A stretch of 64,000 bases of DNA from contig JAJEFB010000032.1 of the NCBI GenBank assembly GCA_022820665.1, positions 1-64,000 on the forward strand, written 5' to 3'. Below the pieces are notes generated by a model, which saw nothing but the letters and a program-made list of their open reading frames with translations, searched no databases and had not been told where the DNA came from. This document shows positions 36,762 to 46,272 of this stretch, piece by piece; within the stretch, counting starts at the first letter, position 1; every line of letters starts with the position of its first letter. The position numbers and the translations under genes were made by a program. This stretch comes from Anaerolineae bacterium (GTDB taxonomy: Bacteria; Chloroflexota; Anaerolineae; Aggregatilineales; Phototrophicaceae).

Positions 36762-39477
36762 CTATCCACCTATCCCAAATTCACTCAACAACGGTCTCAT
36801 ATCCTTGACTGCTCTTTTCAAGTTCGTTGCACCCGGGTTTGGTTTATCATGTCCACCAGCGACCGCGAGATCAAGAATCTCTTTAAGACGCTTCTCTTTC
36901 CCAGGTGCATACTTAGCAAATATTCTATCCACACCTGCATTCCACATATATTCGGCAGATTGGTCAATCCATGATCGTGGATTGAAGTCTTTAGGTCCAT
37001 ATTTTATCTGGAGAACAGTATACAATCGTTCCACAGCAAGTCTCACATAGTACCAAGCGATCTAGATTGCCGTCCTCGGCAAGTCGCTCTGCGATATATA
37101 GGCGTTCCGCTACCCTTCTGTTTCCTTCCTCTATCTTGATTCCATGCCGCCTCGAATATCGTATTTCCATCGTAACATAGTCGGGCCTATCATAGTGATA
37201 ATGGCTGATATCTTTCGCAAAGAGATCGCTATGGGTTAGTATAATTATCTGAAATCCAAGTTCGCGCAAACGGTTGAGAAGTTCGTTGGCAAACGTCTTG
37301 AAATGTTCATCATCCAGCGACTGAACCGGATCGTCAAATATCAAGCATCTATGTCCAATCATTCGCGAACGTGTAACAAATGCGGCGATTCCGATTACAT
37401 TGATCTGTGACTCACTCAATACCTTTAAGGCATCATCTTCAATTTGCTCAGACCCGTCGTCAAGTAATGCTTTTACTTCTATCCTAATTGGAAACCCCTT
37501 TCCTTTGGGTTTCGGTATCGTGATGTGCTTGAACCCGGAATACCAATCTTCACGCAGTCGCAACCATATGTCTGTCATTCCCTCACTAAACTCCTGCCTC
37601 CGTGCATCTAGATACGTTTGACGGTATTTAATCAAAGATTCCCTCATCTGCTTCAGTTCATGTTGTGCAGTTGCCTTGCAACTTTCCCATTTAAGAACTT
37701 TGACCATCTCATCAATATTCGCATGTATGTTGATCCAATGCTCACGGGCAGCGTAAGATGAATCTAAGCTGGCAAGTTCGCCCAGGCTAACTTCAAATTC
37801 GTTAAATGCTTGCGAGTATTTTCGCGCGTGTTTACCCAACGTTGGCAATATCAAGAAGAATTTAGTTAGCTTAGATTCGAGACCAGTTTGCACATTCTGC
37901 GACCCTAATTCAAATTTCAGCCCCTCACTTAAATCATCAAACCGCCGTAGTTCTTCTTTGGCCGATTGGTATTCGGTTTTCAGCGCAATCAATCTATCGT
38001 TGATTTGTGTCTCCTCGAAACCACCCCAATCCACATCTTCTGAAAGTTGCGGTAGTAGCTGTTGGCGAAAAGTTGCCAGCGTCTTAATGTCTTGCAGCAT
38101 GGATCGCAATTCGGCATGAAAATCGTTTCTCGTATTTGAAAGAATCTTTCGTACGTCATTCCATATGGTAATCTTTTCAACCCGCTGTTTTGAAAGCGTC
38201 GGTGATTCTTCAAAATCACATAGTGGACAGATCTGCTGTTGGGCTTCCGAAATGAGCCCCTTATCTTGCAAGATCTGAAAAGCAGATGCTATTGCTTCTT
38301 CTGCCTCCGAAAGACGTTGTTCCGTCTCTATTGCCGCCTCGAATTCCTGATGTTTCTCTTTCAAGCTATAAATTCTGGGCACGTATTTTTCATCAGACAG
38401 TTGAGACATCGTCTCTTCATCCAGTGATCTCTTCGGTCTAAGCTGTTCCAAAAGGGGAAACTGGCTCTGGCGAGTCTTTCTCTGTAATTCGCTTAAATGG
38501 TCTATCATTGACTCAAGGTTTAGTTGGCTGTCCAATCCAAACTGATTGACAGCAACTGAATGAAGAGCATTACTCAGACTGTTCGCTACTGCTTCCAGCT
38601 CACAGCGCTCCACATCTGACAACAGTTTCGATTGCGAGTCAGGTAGCAGTCTTTTTAATTCGCCCCACGAATTGAGCATTTCTTCACCGTGTTCTCTGCT
38701 GAATTGAGCCAAGCCCGTATCTCCCACTACAGCATTCTGAATGAGAGACGTAATGTCATCGAGATTAAGCAAGCGCTCAAAATAGCTACGTCTATCTGTA
38801 GGATTCTGTAAGACAAACTGCCGAAGTGTATGCTGCATTAGCTGAGGAGTCACACCGCCAAAAAATGTATCCAAAACGTCGTAGGATTCGGATACTTCCT
38901 TACCATCTACGAACAATTGAGTCTTGCAACAAGAATGCTTCTTCGAATCGTAATCATTAACTAAAAGGCGCTTTATCAACACTCTCTCATCATTAGAGTC
39001 CAGCACACATTCAACCCACGTGTGTTCTGTATCACGCTTAAATCGATTTGCTATACATTCAGCGAGTTCCTTTGGATCTCCCAACTCCCGTCTAACCAAA
39101 TGGCCTGTCAAGACCCATTCTATTGCCTCCGCCACACTTGTTTTCCCAGAACTGTTGCGGCCGTCGATTACAACTAGATCGCCGCTAATATCAATTGCGC
39201 TCTCAACTTTGCGGAATCCCCTAAAGAAATGGGGATGAATCGACACCAATCGAACGCTGCTAGCCATACTTTTGTTTATTTCAAACGAAACTCCATCTAG
39301 TGCAGGCAGATCGCCTGAAAGTGGTCCTTCCACCTGAAAAAGGGCACTTGTACGTCCCAAAAACCAGTCATCAACCTTCCAATCGGGTTTCTTCGCCAGA
39401 TAATCTTGAACCAGATCCGCAACAGGATGCTGCAATTTGGCAAGAACGTTCAAGGGATTGTGTTCGGAGTCGCTCAT
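36762..39477 (-). pseudogene. SMC/RecF-like AAA ATPase with zinc hook, frameshifted near the C-terminus
   Basis: A large ATPase of the SMC/Rad50/RecF type. Walker A is GRNSSGKTSV (about residues 106-115). Two long coiled-coil regions flank a CPLC zinc-hook motif (about residue 415). The signature-like LSESQ and Walker B CLIFDDPVQSLDDEH lie near residue 710, followed by a D-loop and the H-loop (TLTHSD-type IILTHSD). The main frame stops at 36991. An overlapping frame (37046 to 36762) continues with WYYVRLAVERLY and helical sequence. A single-base or two-base indel around 37053-37062 would join them into about 900 residues. The ATG at 39477 has AAGGAAG before it. Base composition is AT-rich, unlike both neighbours, suggesting transfer. 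A role in defence or DNA repair is inferred. Confidence 0.75.
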
Positions 39478-39692
39478 GTTTTTTCTTCCTTTGCTGTACA
39501 GCGCTGAAATCTTATGTAACAAAATGAATAGATAATACATATTTCTTTATCATTGTCAACGCCTGCCCTTGCGGATCTTACCGAGGCGGTTGCCCTAAAT
39601 CTCGTGCCCATCCAACACTCACCATATCAATGGCGAACTTGTTACAATTGGCACAGTTATCCGTCCGCCAAATCCGATTCCCCGAGGTCAAT

Positions 39693-41660
39693 ATGCCAGA
39701 CAAACGCGCTGTACAACCGGAAGATCTTTTCAATCTACGCTTTCTCAACGGTGGCAAACTGTCGCCCGACGCGTCGCAAGTCGTCTACGCCGTTTCGCAG
39801 ATAAACGCGGAGGAAGACAAAGAGTATCTGACGATATACCTGCTCGAGCTCGACCGCGGATCGACCAAACAGCTAACAAGCGGTGTGGCCAAAGACAGCA
39901 ATCCGCAATGGTCGCCCGACGGCGGGTCGATCGCATTCGTCTCCGACCGCGCTGGCAAGCAGCAGCTATATCTGCTTCCGGTTGATGGCGGCGAAGCGCG
40001 TCAATTGACCGAAGCCGAGCATGGCATCGGCGGCGGATTCGCGTGGTCGCCCGATGGCAGCAGGATTGCCTTCAGCGCGGCGCCCGCCGACGAGCCCCTC
40101 GACCTGGACAAAGAACCTTATCGCGTCGACCGCACGGTTTACCGCTTCGACGCCATCGGCTATCTCGATCAAACAGTTCAGGATATTTTTGTGCTTGAGC
40201 TCGCCAGCGGCGAAACGCGTCAATTGACCGACGACCGAACCAACAACGTCAACCCCCGCTGGTCGCCCGCAGGAAACGAGATCTTGTACGACGCTACGAT
40301 GCGCGCCGACGCCGCCCGCGCCATGACGCCCGATCTGATGACGGTGGACCTGGGCGGCAATCGAAAGACGATACTCGGGGGATGGGCATCTATTGCGGGC
40401 GCTAACTTCACGCCGTCCGGCGAGCGAATCGTATTCGTCGGTCGACCAAATGACGGCAAGCCGATTGGCAGTAAATCGGACCTCTATGCGCTTGATATCG
40501 CCACCGGAGACCTGGATAACCGGACGGCGGCTTGGCGGATCGGCGTTGGGGGTCGCTTGTCTCTGGATATGCCCATTGCCGGACTGAGCGAATGGAATAC
40601 TGCGATCACGGACGACGGCGGGACGGCTATAACTACAGTGCAAGAAGGCGGCGCCAATCACATTTATCGGATCGCCTTAAGCGGCGCGGAATCTTGCCAA
40701 GCCCTCACCGAGGGCCAGCGCGCCCTGTTTCCCCTGGACCTGCGTGGAGATCAACTGCTCTATGCGAGCACCTCGCTCAACGCGCCTCCCGATCTGCACC
40801 GTGCCAACATGACCGCTGGCAGTCACCAGCAACTCAGCCACTTGAACGGCGATCATCTTTCGACCCTTGATCTGCCTTACACCGAACGCCTGCTTTGGGA
40901 AAGCGTAGACGGCGTCGAGGTTGAGGGCTGGTATATGAAGCCGGCGAGCGGAGAAGCGCCCTATCCGACGATTCTGTATATTCACGGCGGTCCGCACGCC
41001 GCCTATGGTTATGGGTTTCACTTCGATTTTCAGATGCTGGCGGGCGCTGGTTATGGCGTGCTCTTCCTCAACCATCGCGCGTCGACCGGTTATGGGGACG
41101 GCTTTTCGACCGCCATCAAAGGCGATTGGGGCAATCTCGATTATCAGGATCTGATGACTGGCGTCGATCAGGCTATTTCCTTGGGGCTGGCCGATGCCGA
41201 CCGGCTTGGTGTCTGCGGGACCTCCGGTGGCGGGAATCTGTCCTGCTGGATCGTCGGGCAGACGGATCGCTTCAAAGCCGCGATTCCGCAAAATCCTGTC
41301 ACGAATTGGCGCAGTTTCTACGGCACCAGCGACATTGGCATATATTTTGGCGTTGAACAGATGGGTGGGCATCCTCACGAAGTGCCGGAAGTCTACGACA
41401 AATGCTCGCCCATAAGCCATGCGCACAACTGCAAGACGCCGACCTTGCTGGTACAAAGCGAGTTGGACTGGCGCTGCCCGGCTGAACAATCCGAGCAGTT
41501 TTATACCGTGCTCAAAGCCAACGGATGTATTGTCGAAATGTTGCGGCAACCGGGCGGTTCCCATGGCGCGTCGATTTATGGCGCGATCAACCTCCGCAGA
41601 GCGCATAATGACGCCATGCTGGACTGGTTTGGGCGTTATGTATTGGCGGAAGACAAATAG
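39693..41660 (+). CDS. S9-family prolyl oligopeptidase / acylaminoacyl peptidase
   Basis: A 655-residue serine peptidase. Residues 1-390 form a TolB/WD40-like beta-propeller with repeated NPQWSPDGGSIAFVSDR-type blades. Residues 400-655 form the alpha/beta-hydrolase domain with PTILYIHGGPHAAYG, the nucleophile in GVCGTSGGGN, Asp in SELDWRCP and His in GGSHGASIYG. There is no signal peptide, so it should act on peptides in the cytoplasm. The ATG at 39693 is preceded by GAGGT and matches the family start; the in-frame start at 39630 has no ribosome site. Confidence 0.93.
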   Translation: MPDKRAVQPEDLFNLRFLNGGKLSPDASQVVYAVSQINAEEDKEYLTIYLLELDRGSTKQLTSGVAKDSNPQWSPDGGSIAFVSDRAGKQQLYLLPVDGGEARQLTEAEHGIGGGFAWSPDGSRIAFSAAPADEPLDLDKEPYRVDRTVYRFDAIGYLDQTVQDIFVLELASGETRQLTDDRTNNVNPRWSPAGNEILYDATMRADAARAMTPDLMTVDLGGNRKTILGGWASIAGANFTPSGERIVFVGRPNDGKPIGSKSDLYALDIATGDLDNRTAAWRIGVGGRLSLDMPIAGLSEWNTAITDDGGTAITTVQEGGANHIYRIALSGAESCQALTEGQRALFPLDLRGDQLLYASTSLNAPPDLHRANMTAGSHQQLSHLNGDHLSTLDLPYTERLLWESVDGVEVEGWYMKPASGEAPYPTILYIHGGPHAAYGYGFHFDFQMLAGAGYGVLFLNHRASTGYGDGFSTAIKGDWGNLDYQDLMTGVDQAISLGLADADRLGVCGTSGGGNLSCWIVGQTDRFKAAIPQNPVTNWRSFYGTSDIGIYFGVEQMGGHPHEVPEVYDKCSPISHAHNCKTPTLLVQSELDWRCPAEQSEQFYTVLKANGCIVEMLRQPGGSHGASIYGAINLRRAHNDAMLDWFGRYVLAEDK

Positions 41661-41702
41661 AGCCGCTCAAACGAGGCGCGTTGACTTATTGACGTAGAAG
41701 CG

Positions 41703-42461
41703 CTAGGGCGCTTTCCAAATGACGGGTTTGAGCAGGTTTTTGTCAAACGCGCCCAGTCGATCCGGACCCAAACGTTCCAATTCGGCGCGGACGGCGTAGG
41801 AATCGCGCCGCAGTTGCTCTACGTCGATTCCCTGGCAAGTATCGGGCATGATATGCAGCCATTGTACACTGCGCTGCAGCATCTTTAGCGCGCCGCGATA
41901 GTTGTCGTTTTCGATCTGATAATAAGCGACGCCGACTTGCAATATCGCCCGATACAGGTCGCGAACGGGCCCAGTTGCATTCGCCCATTGTTCCTCGAAC
42001 AAGTCGTGCTGACGGTAATAGTTGCCCTGGTTAAATTCTCGCAGGCCCTTTATCGCGAGCGGAGGCAAGCTCCCCCGACATTCACAAGCCAGTTGACCCA
42101 GCATCTTCGGGGAGGGAATACGCGCGAAGTCATTCACCAGCTTTAAGCAGTTCCGCTCAAACTCGCTCCAGCTTGCGGTCAAGTCGGCTCCAGCGAGCGT
42201 CGCCTCGGCGCGCCGGGTTTCATAGTCACAGACCAATAAGATTGGGATGCGCCGCGTCGCCGCGCTGGAATTTGGCGCGATGACAAAGTCACGCCAATGC
42301 GAGTGCTCGCCGTCGATCACAATCATAGCGGCGCGGGTTTCAATTAATGTCTTCATGAAACCCTGGTTGCATGTAATCTCGACAATTTGGTAAGATGAAA
42401 GTGTCAAGACAAGCGGCGAAAACGATTGCCGCTCCGATACAAATACTAGAGTGCCTGACAT
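41703..42461 (-). CDS. DUF309 protein with degenerate receiver-like N-terminal domain
   Basis: A protein of about 252 residues. The C-terminal half matches DUF309, a small helical family, with REFNQGNYYRQHDLFEEQW and AILQVGVAYYQIENDNYRGA. The N-terminal 110 residues have an alternating beta-alpha pattern (TLVFVSE, AAMIVIDGE, IPILLVCDYE) like a response-regulator receiver domain but without a convincing full acidic triad. The start is uncertain: ATG at 42461 or TTG at 42485, and neither has a strong ribosome site. The function is unknown. Confidence 0.75.
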   Translation of the reverse strand: MSGTLVFVSERQSFSPLVLTLSSYQIVEITCNQGFMKTLIETRAAMIVIDGEHSHWRDFVIAPNSSAATRRIPILLVCDYETRRAEATLAGADLTASWSEFERNCLKLVNDFARIPSPKMLGQLACECRGSLPPLAIKGLREFNQGNYYRQHDLFEEQWANATGPVRDLYRAILQVGVAYYQIENDNYRGALKMLQRSVQWLHIMPDTCQGIDVEQLRRDSYAVRAELERLGPDRLGAFDKNLLKPVIWKAP

Positions 42462-42608
42462 CGCTTTGTGACTTGAAGCATTCAATACTCAATATGTTTT
42501 GCCGGGATTGGATTATACGCCCGACCAGAAAAAAATTAATCCCCTGTCTCAAATGATAAGCGCTAAAAGCATTAAGGTTTGTTTTTCGTTTATTTCACTC
42601 AAATCTGC

Positions 42609-42638
42609 TTGACATTGTTTACAATTGTTGCATATAAT
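42609..42638 (+). promoter_or_regulatory. strong sigma-70 promoter for DUF177-rpoD
   Basis: TTGACA (42609-42614) and TATAAT (42633-42638) match the consensus exactly and are 18 bases apart. Transcription would begin near 42645, which rules out the in-frame ATG at 42625 as a start of the following gene. Confidence 0.85.
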
Positions 42639-42705
42639 GCAGAGGCTTGAATTAGGCGTACATAATACAAGTTTCAAAACAACGTTGCTACGAGGAGCAT
42701 CGCGG

Positions 42706-43266
42706 GTGGGTACGGATAGCAGCGGTTATCTTAATAAGCGGCTACTCAAGCTACAAGTAGGGTTTCTATTATCGGAAGGACCGGGCAACTCAAGAGCGAT
42801 TCCAATTCATATTCCTCAGCGGCTGAATGTCGATCAAGACCTGTATTTGGAGTCACTTTCGGGGAGCCTTACCTTAACGCGCACCAAAGAGGGTATCCTG
42901 GTTCAGGGTACATTGCGAGTGCATCATCTGCGGGAATGTGACCGATGCTTGGAAGACTACGTACATGAGTTTACGGTTCCGCTGGCAGAGTTGTTTGCGG
43001 CGCCGCCCGATCCGAATAAATGCGTCTTTAGTGTAGATAGCAACGGTGAAATTGATCTTGGACATTTGTTACGAGAAGAAGTTATCATCGAAGAGAGCTA
43101 TCGTGCCGTTTGCCGCGACAACTGTCGCGGATTGAGTGCTGAGAGTGGCGTTAATCTGAACTATGAGTCCGATACTGCGATAGGCGATAGTCAAGACTTG
43201 GGGAGTTACGCGGCCTATGATCCGCGGCTGTCGATCTTGAAGCAGTTGCTGGACGAAAAAGGATAA
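42706..43266 (+). CDS. DUF177 (YceD-family) protein
   Basis: A 186-residue protein of the YceD/DUF177 family, which in many bacteria is linked to 23S rRNA accumulation and sits before rpmF. Conserved features are the CDRCLEDY knuckle and the CRDNCRGLSAESG segment, where the usual second C-x-x-C is only partly kept. The GTG at 42706 has GAGGAG eight bases upstream and lies about 60 bases after the predicted transcription start. Here the next gene is the primary sigma factor rather than rpmF. An acidic C-terminus ends YDPRLSILKQLL, typical of the family. Confidence 0.82.
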   Translation: MGTDSSGYLNKRLLKLQVGFLLSEGPGNSRAIPIHIPQRLNVDQDLYLESLSGSLTLTRTKEGILVQGTLRVHHLRECDRCLEDYVHEFTVPLAELFAAPPDPNKCVFSVDSNGEIDLGHLLREEVIIEESYRAVCRDNCRGLSAESGVNLNYESDTAIGDSQDLGSYAAYDPRLSILKQLLDEKG

Positions 43267-43328
43267 TACTGTAGCAACCGCGAGAGCGAATTTCTGATCG
43301 CGCTCGCCACAATGTTTGGGGGGAGATC

Positions 43329-44414
43329 GTGAGTGAGTTTGATAACAGGTATGAACCTGATATTGATCTGATTACTTATCTTGATGAGGATAAGGGTCAG
43401 AAGGACAATTTTGAGCTTTTCTTCGACGAAGACATTGACGCTTTCGCCGAAGCATATGAAGACGACGTCGATCTGGTAGAAGACGAAGACGACCACGACC
43501 TGGGAGAAATAGCTTCTAACGATACAGTCGGCTTGTACCTCAAGGAGATGGCGCGTGTGCCACTCCTCACCATTGAAGAAGAAGTTCAACTTGCCATGCG
43601 TTTGGAGGCCGGCCGCAGCGCCGAGGCTCGACTCTCGCACAGCCCCGATCATATCCGCAGCGCCGAATGGAAATTCCTGGTCCAGGATGGCTTGAATGCG
43701 CGCGAGCATTTGATCAAAGCCAATACGCGCCTGGTGGTATCGATCGCCAAAAAGTATATGTCGCGTGGCGTTCCCTTTCTGGACTTGATTCAAGAAGGCA
43801 ACCTGGGCTTGATGAAGGCAGTGGAAAAATTCGACTATCACCGCGGCTATCGTTTCAGCACCTATGCCACTTGGTGGATCCGGCAAACGATTACCCGCGC
43901 CATCGCCGATCAGGGTCGCACCATCCGTGTTCCGGTCCATATGACCGATCGCATTCGTCAGTTGTACCGTATCGCGCGCGACCTGGAACAACAGCGCGGC
44001 TGCAAGCCAACGGTCGAAGAAATTGCTGAAATCATGGACTGCGAGCCGCGCAAGGTGCAATGGATGCTCAAGGTCTCCTGGCAACCGCTCAGCCTGGAGC
44101 ATCCGGTGGGCAAGGACGACGATAGCGAACTTGGCAATTTCATCGAAAACGACCGCGAACCAACACCGTCGGATAGCGCCTATAACAAGCTGCTCAAAGA
44201 GAAAATCGACGAGTTGCTCAATACATTGTCACCGCGCGAGGCGCGTATCCTGCGCCTGCGTTTTGGCTTGCAGAATGGGCATAGCTATACGTTGGAGGAG
44301 GTCGGGCAGAAATTCGGTTTGACCCGCGAACGCATTCGGCAGATTGAGGGGCGGGCTTTACGCAGGCTGCGTCACCCCCGCCGCAGTCGTAAATTGCGCG
44401 ACTATCTCGATTAA
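43329..44414 (+). CDS. rpoD: primary sigma factor (RpoD/SigA)
   Basis: A 361-residue sigma-70 factor. It has a very acidic N-terminal region (about 1-60), region 1.2 ([21 protein letters not shown]), region 2 with [21 protein letters not shown] and [20 protein letters not shown], region 3, and region 4 with the helix-turn-helix [21 protein letters not shown]. The DNA-contacting residues of regions 2.4 and 4.2 agree with recognition of TATAAT and TTGACA, which is what the promoter at 42609 shows. The start is GTG just after GGGGGAG. It shares the promoter with the DUF177 gene (62-base gap). Confidence 0.96.
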   Translation: MSEFDNRYEPDIDLITYLDEDKGQKDNFELFFDEDIDAFAEAYEDDVDLVEDEDDHDLGEIASNDTVGLYLKEMARVPLLTIEEEVQLAMRLEAGRSAEARLSHSPDHIRSAEWKFLVQDGLNAREHLIKANTRLVVSIAKKYMSRGVPFLDLIQEGNLGLMKAVEKFDYHRGYRFSTYATWWIRQTITRAIADQGRTIRVPVHMTDRIRQLYRIARDLEQQRGCKPTVEEIAEIMDCEPRKVQWMLKVSWQPLSLEHPVGKDDDSELGNFIENDREPTPSDSAYNKLLKEKIDELLNTLSPREARILRLRFGLQNGHSYTLEEVGQKFGLTRERIRQIEGRALRRLRHPRRSRKLRDYLD

Positions 44415-44468
44415 CCGGAGTCGACCGCTATTCCCGCCAATCCCCCGGCGCGGCATTATTGGCGTCTT

Positions 44469-44490
44469 TTCGCCGGTTACGCGCCGAGCG
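44469..44490. repeat. dispersed intergenic repeat core, copy B
   Basis: It differs from copy A (868-889) at only one base: TTCGCCGGTTACGC followed by GCCGAGCG. It lies in the 104-base gap between rpoD and the histidine phosphatase gene. Confidence 0.6.
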
Positions 44491-44518
44491 ACTGTAGACC
44501 CGCATTGGAACGTCGGAT

Positions 44519-45100
44519 ATGGCAAAACTGGTCCTGGTTAAGCACAGCAACAGCAATCACAATCCAGCGCAGCCGGCACAAGACTGGGAACTAACCCCGG
44601 AAGGCTATGAACGCTGCAAGCCCTTGGCGAAGCGCCTTGCTACCTATCGGCCTCGCCGACTATTCTGCAGTTCGATGCCCAAGGCTCTGCAAACAGCCAG
44701 ATCTGTTGCGGAGGACCTTGAAAACATTCCTGTAATCGAGAGGCCTCTGCTTGCCGAACACAGCCGCCGAACAAACGCTCCCTATGGTTCGGTCGCGGCA
44801 TTTGATGCCCATATCAGGCAACTCTTTGAAACGCCGGATGAACTCGTCTTCGGCGATGAAACCGCGAATCAAGCCAGACAACGCTTCCAACGCGGCATCT
44901 TGTCACTGCTCGAAATTGCGGACCCTGCAGAAAACATCGTGGTCCTCACACATGGAACGGTAGCTGTATTGTTTGCCGCGCAATACAACACCATAGACAG
45001 TTACGATCTTTGGCGAAAGCTGAAGATGCCATCATTTATTGAGATGGAATCTCCCGATTTTCGCATTTGCCGAGTAATCGAAGACGCCGGCATCGACTAA
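44519..45100 (+). CDS. histidine phosphatase family protein with altered RHG motif
   Basis: A 193-residue member of the phosphoglycerate-mutase/SixA superfamily. The N-terminal catalytic motif reads LVLVKHSNSNH, so the usual RHG has become KHS: the nucleophilic His is kept, while Arg is Lys and Gly is Ser. The second histidine is in VVLTHGTVAVLF, and SSMPKALQTARSVAEDL matches the SP-x-x-R-A-x-QTA segment. The activity is probably retained with changed substrate preference, but this is inference. It overlaps the 3' end of the convergent SDR gene by four bases. Confidence 0.8.
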   Translation: MAKLVLVKHSNSNHNPAQPAQDWELTPEGYERCKPLAKRLATYRPRRLFCSSMPKALQTARSVAEDLENIPVIERPLLAEHSRRTNAPYGSVAAFDAHIRQLFETPDELVFGDETANQARQRFQRGILSLLEIADPAENIVVLTHGTVAVLFAAQYNTIDSYDLWRKLKMPSFIEMESPDFRICRVIEDAGID

Positions 45101-46080
45101 CCTGCGATTGCGGCAAGTAACTTTTGCTCTTTGCCGAGGGCAAGATCCGCCGGTTTCGCGATATCTTCCGGCATCGACTTCGACCATTCGTAGGTATCGA
45201 TTATAGTCTTCTTGAGAGAGCGGAAGCGCAAGCCGGCGCGCAAAGCCCGTGCGCAATCAAAGGTCATGAAGCTTGCGGCCAGCTTTTGATTGACCCATAG
45301 CGGCAACTCCATGAACTCCCCTACTTGCTGCTCCTGGAGAAATGCGTCGCTCACATGTTGAAACCGGACATCGCTGCCCAGCGCGTCCTTTGCGCCGGCC
45401 AGAAATTCGCCAAATGTCAAACGCCGCGCGGGTCCTGTCACATTGTAGATCTCGTTCGTCATTGATTCGGTCCGCCGCAGGGTGAATTCCGCGATATCCC
45501 GCGCATCGACAAACTGCAACGGTTGGTCGACCGGTGGCGCAATGGCATCGCCTCCTTTGGCAGTCCGCGTGACCCAATACGTGAAGCGGTTTGTCGGGTC
45601 ATGAGGTCCAGCAATCAGGCCCGCCCGTATGATCAACGCGCTCTCGGGGTATGCCCGTTGCACCACCCGCTCGCAGCCGACCTTCAATGGTCCATAGCTG
45701 TCATTCGTTACTTCTTCGGGCATTTCATCGTCGTAGGGAAGCAGTTCGGATTCTTCGTCGCGCTTCGAGGCGCCTTGAAGCGGGTAAACAGAAAGCGTAG
45801 AAATAAAGGTATAGTGTTCGACCGCGTCCTTCAGCGCCTGTGTTGAAACATCGACCAAGCGCGGCACATATCCGCAGGTATCAATGACAGCATCCCAGCG
45901 ACGGCTCTTTAGTTGATCCAGACCCGTTTCACGATCGCCAATGATTGTTTCAATCTCAGGGAAGGCAGCGGGGTTGCTTCGTCCTCGATTGAACAAGGTG
46001 ACCCTGTATCCCCGAGCAAGCGCCGCCTCGACCAAAGCGCGCCCCAGGAATATTGTTCCGCCGATGATCAATATGTCCAT
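45097..46080 (-). CDS. NAD-dependent epimerase/reductase (atypical SDR)
   Basis: A 327-residue SDR with an N-terminal IIGGTIFLGRALVEAALARG Rossmann motif and TLFNRGRSNP, typical of the group related to plant CSP41 and isoflavone-reductase-like proteins. Tyr and Lys of a YGPLK motif (NDSYGPLKVGCE) form the active-site pair, preceded by TFISTLSVY. Substrates of this subgroup are mostly unknown. The start at 46080 is an ATG. Its 3' end overlaps the convergent phosphatase gene. Confidence 0.83.
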   Translation of the reverse strand: MDILIIGGTIFLGRALVEAALARGYRVTLFNRGRSNPAAFPEIETIIGDRETGLDQLKSRRWDAVIDTCGYVPRLVDVSTQALKDAVEHYTFISTLSVYPLQGASKRDEESELLPYDDEMPEEVTNDSYGPLKVGCERVVQRAYPESALIIRAGLIAGPHDPTNRFTYWVTRTAKGGDAIAPPVDQPLQFVDARDIAEFTLRRTESMTNEIYNVTGPARRLTFGEFLAGAKDALGSDVRFQHVSDAFLQEQQVGEFMELPLWVNQKLAASFMTFDCARALRAGLRFRSLKKTIIDTYEWSKSMPEDIAKPADLALGKEQKLLAAIAG

Positions 46081-46272
46081 GTCCCTTGCCCCCTCGCTGG
46101 CTCTGCGAACGGCATTAAACGGCTGAATACAAGTTCCTTGTCTACATCGGCATCATAAAAAAGCAACCCGCCTCGCCAGAGAATCTCGTCGATGCATCGC
46201 GCAATCATACTGTTCTCGGGCGCTTCGTCTACGGCGACTTCGCAATAAGCGAACTATGCTAAAATCACCCTC

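Noticed and set aside
36762..37046. Separate 94-residue gene after the ATPase
   Set aside because: It continues the ATPase C-terminus in another frame, with no ribosome site of its own; better explained as part of a frameshifted gene.
42625..42705. Upstream ATG for the DUF177 gene
   Set aside because: It lies between the -35 and -10 boxes of the promoter, so it would not be in the transcript.
43215..44102. 295-codon minus-strand ORF
   Set aside because: It is antisense to rpoD; no recognisable pattern.
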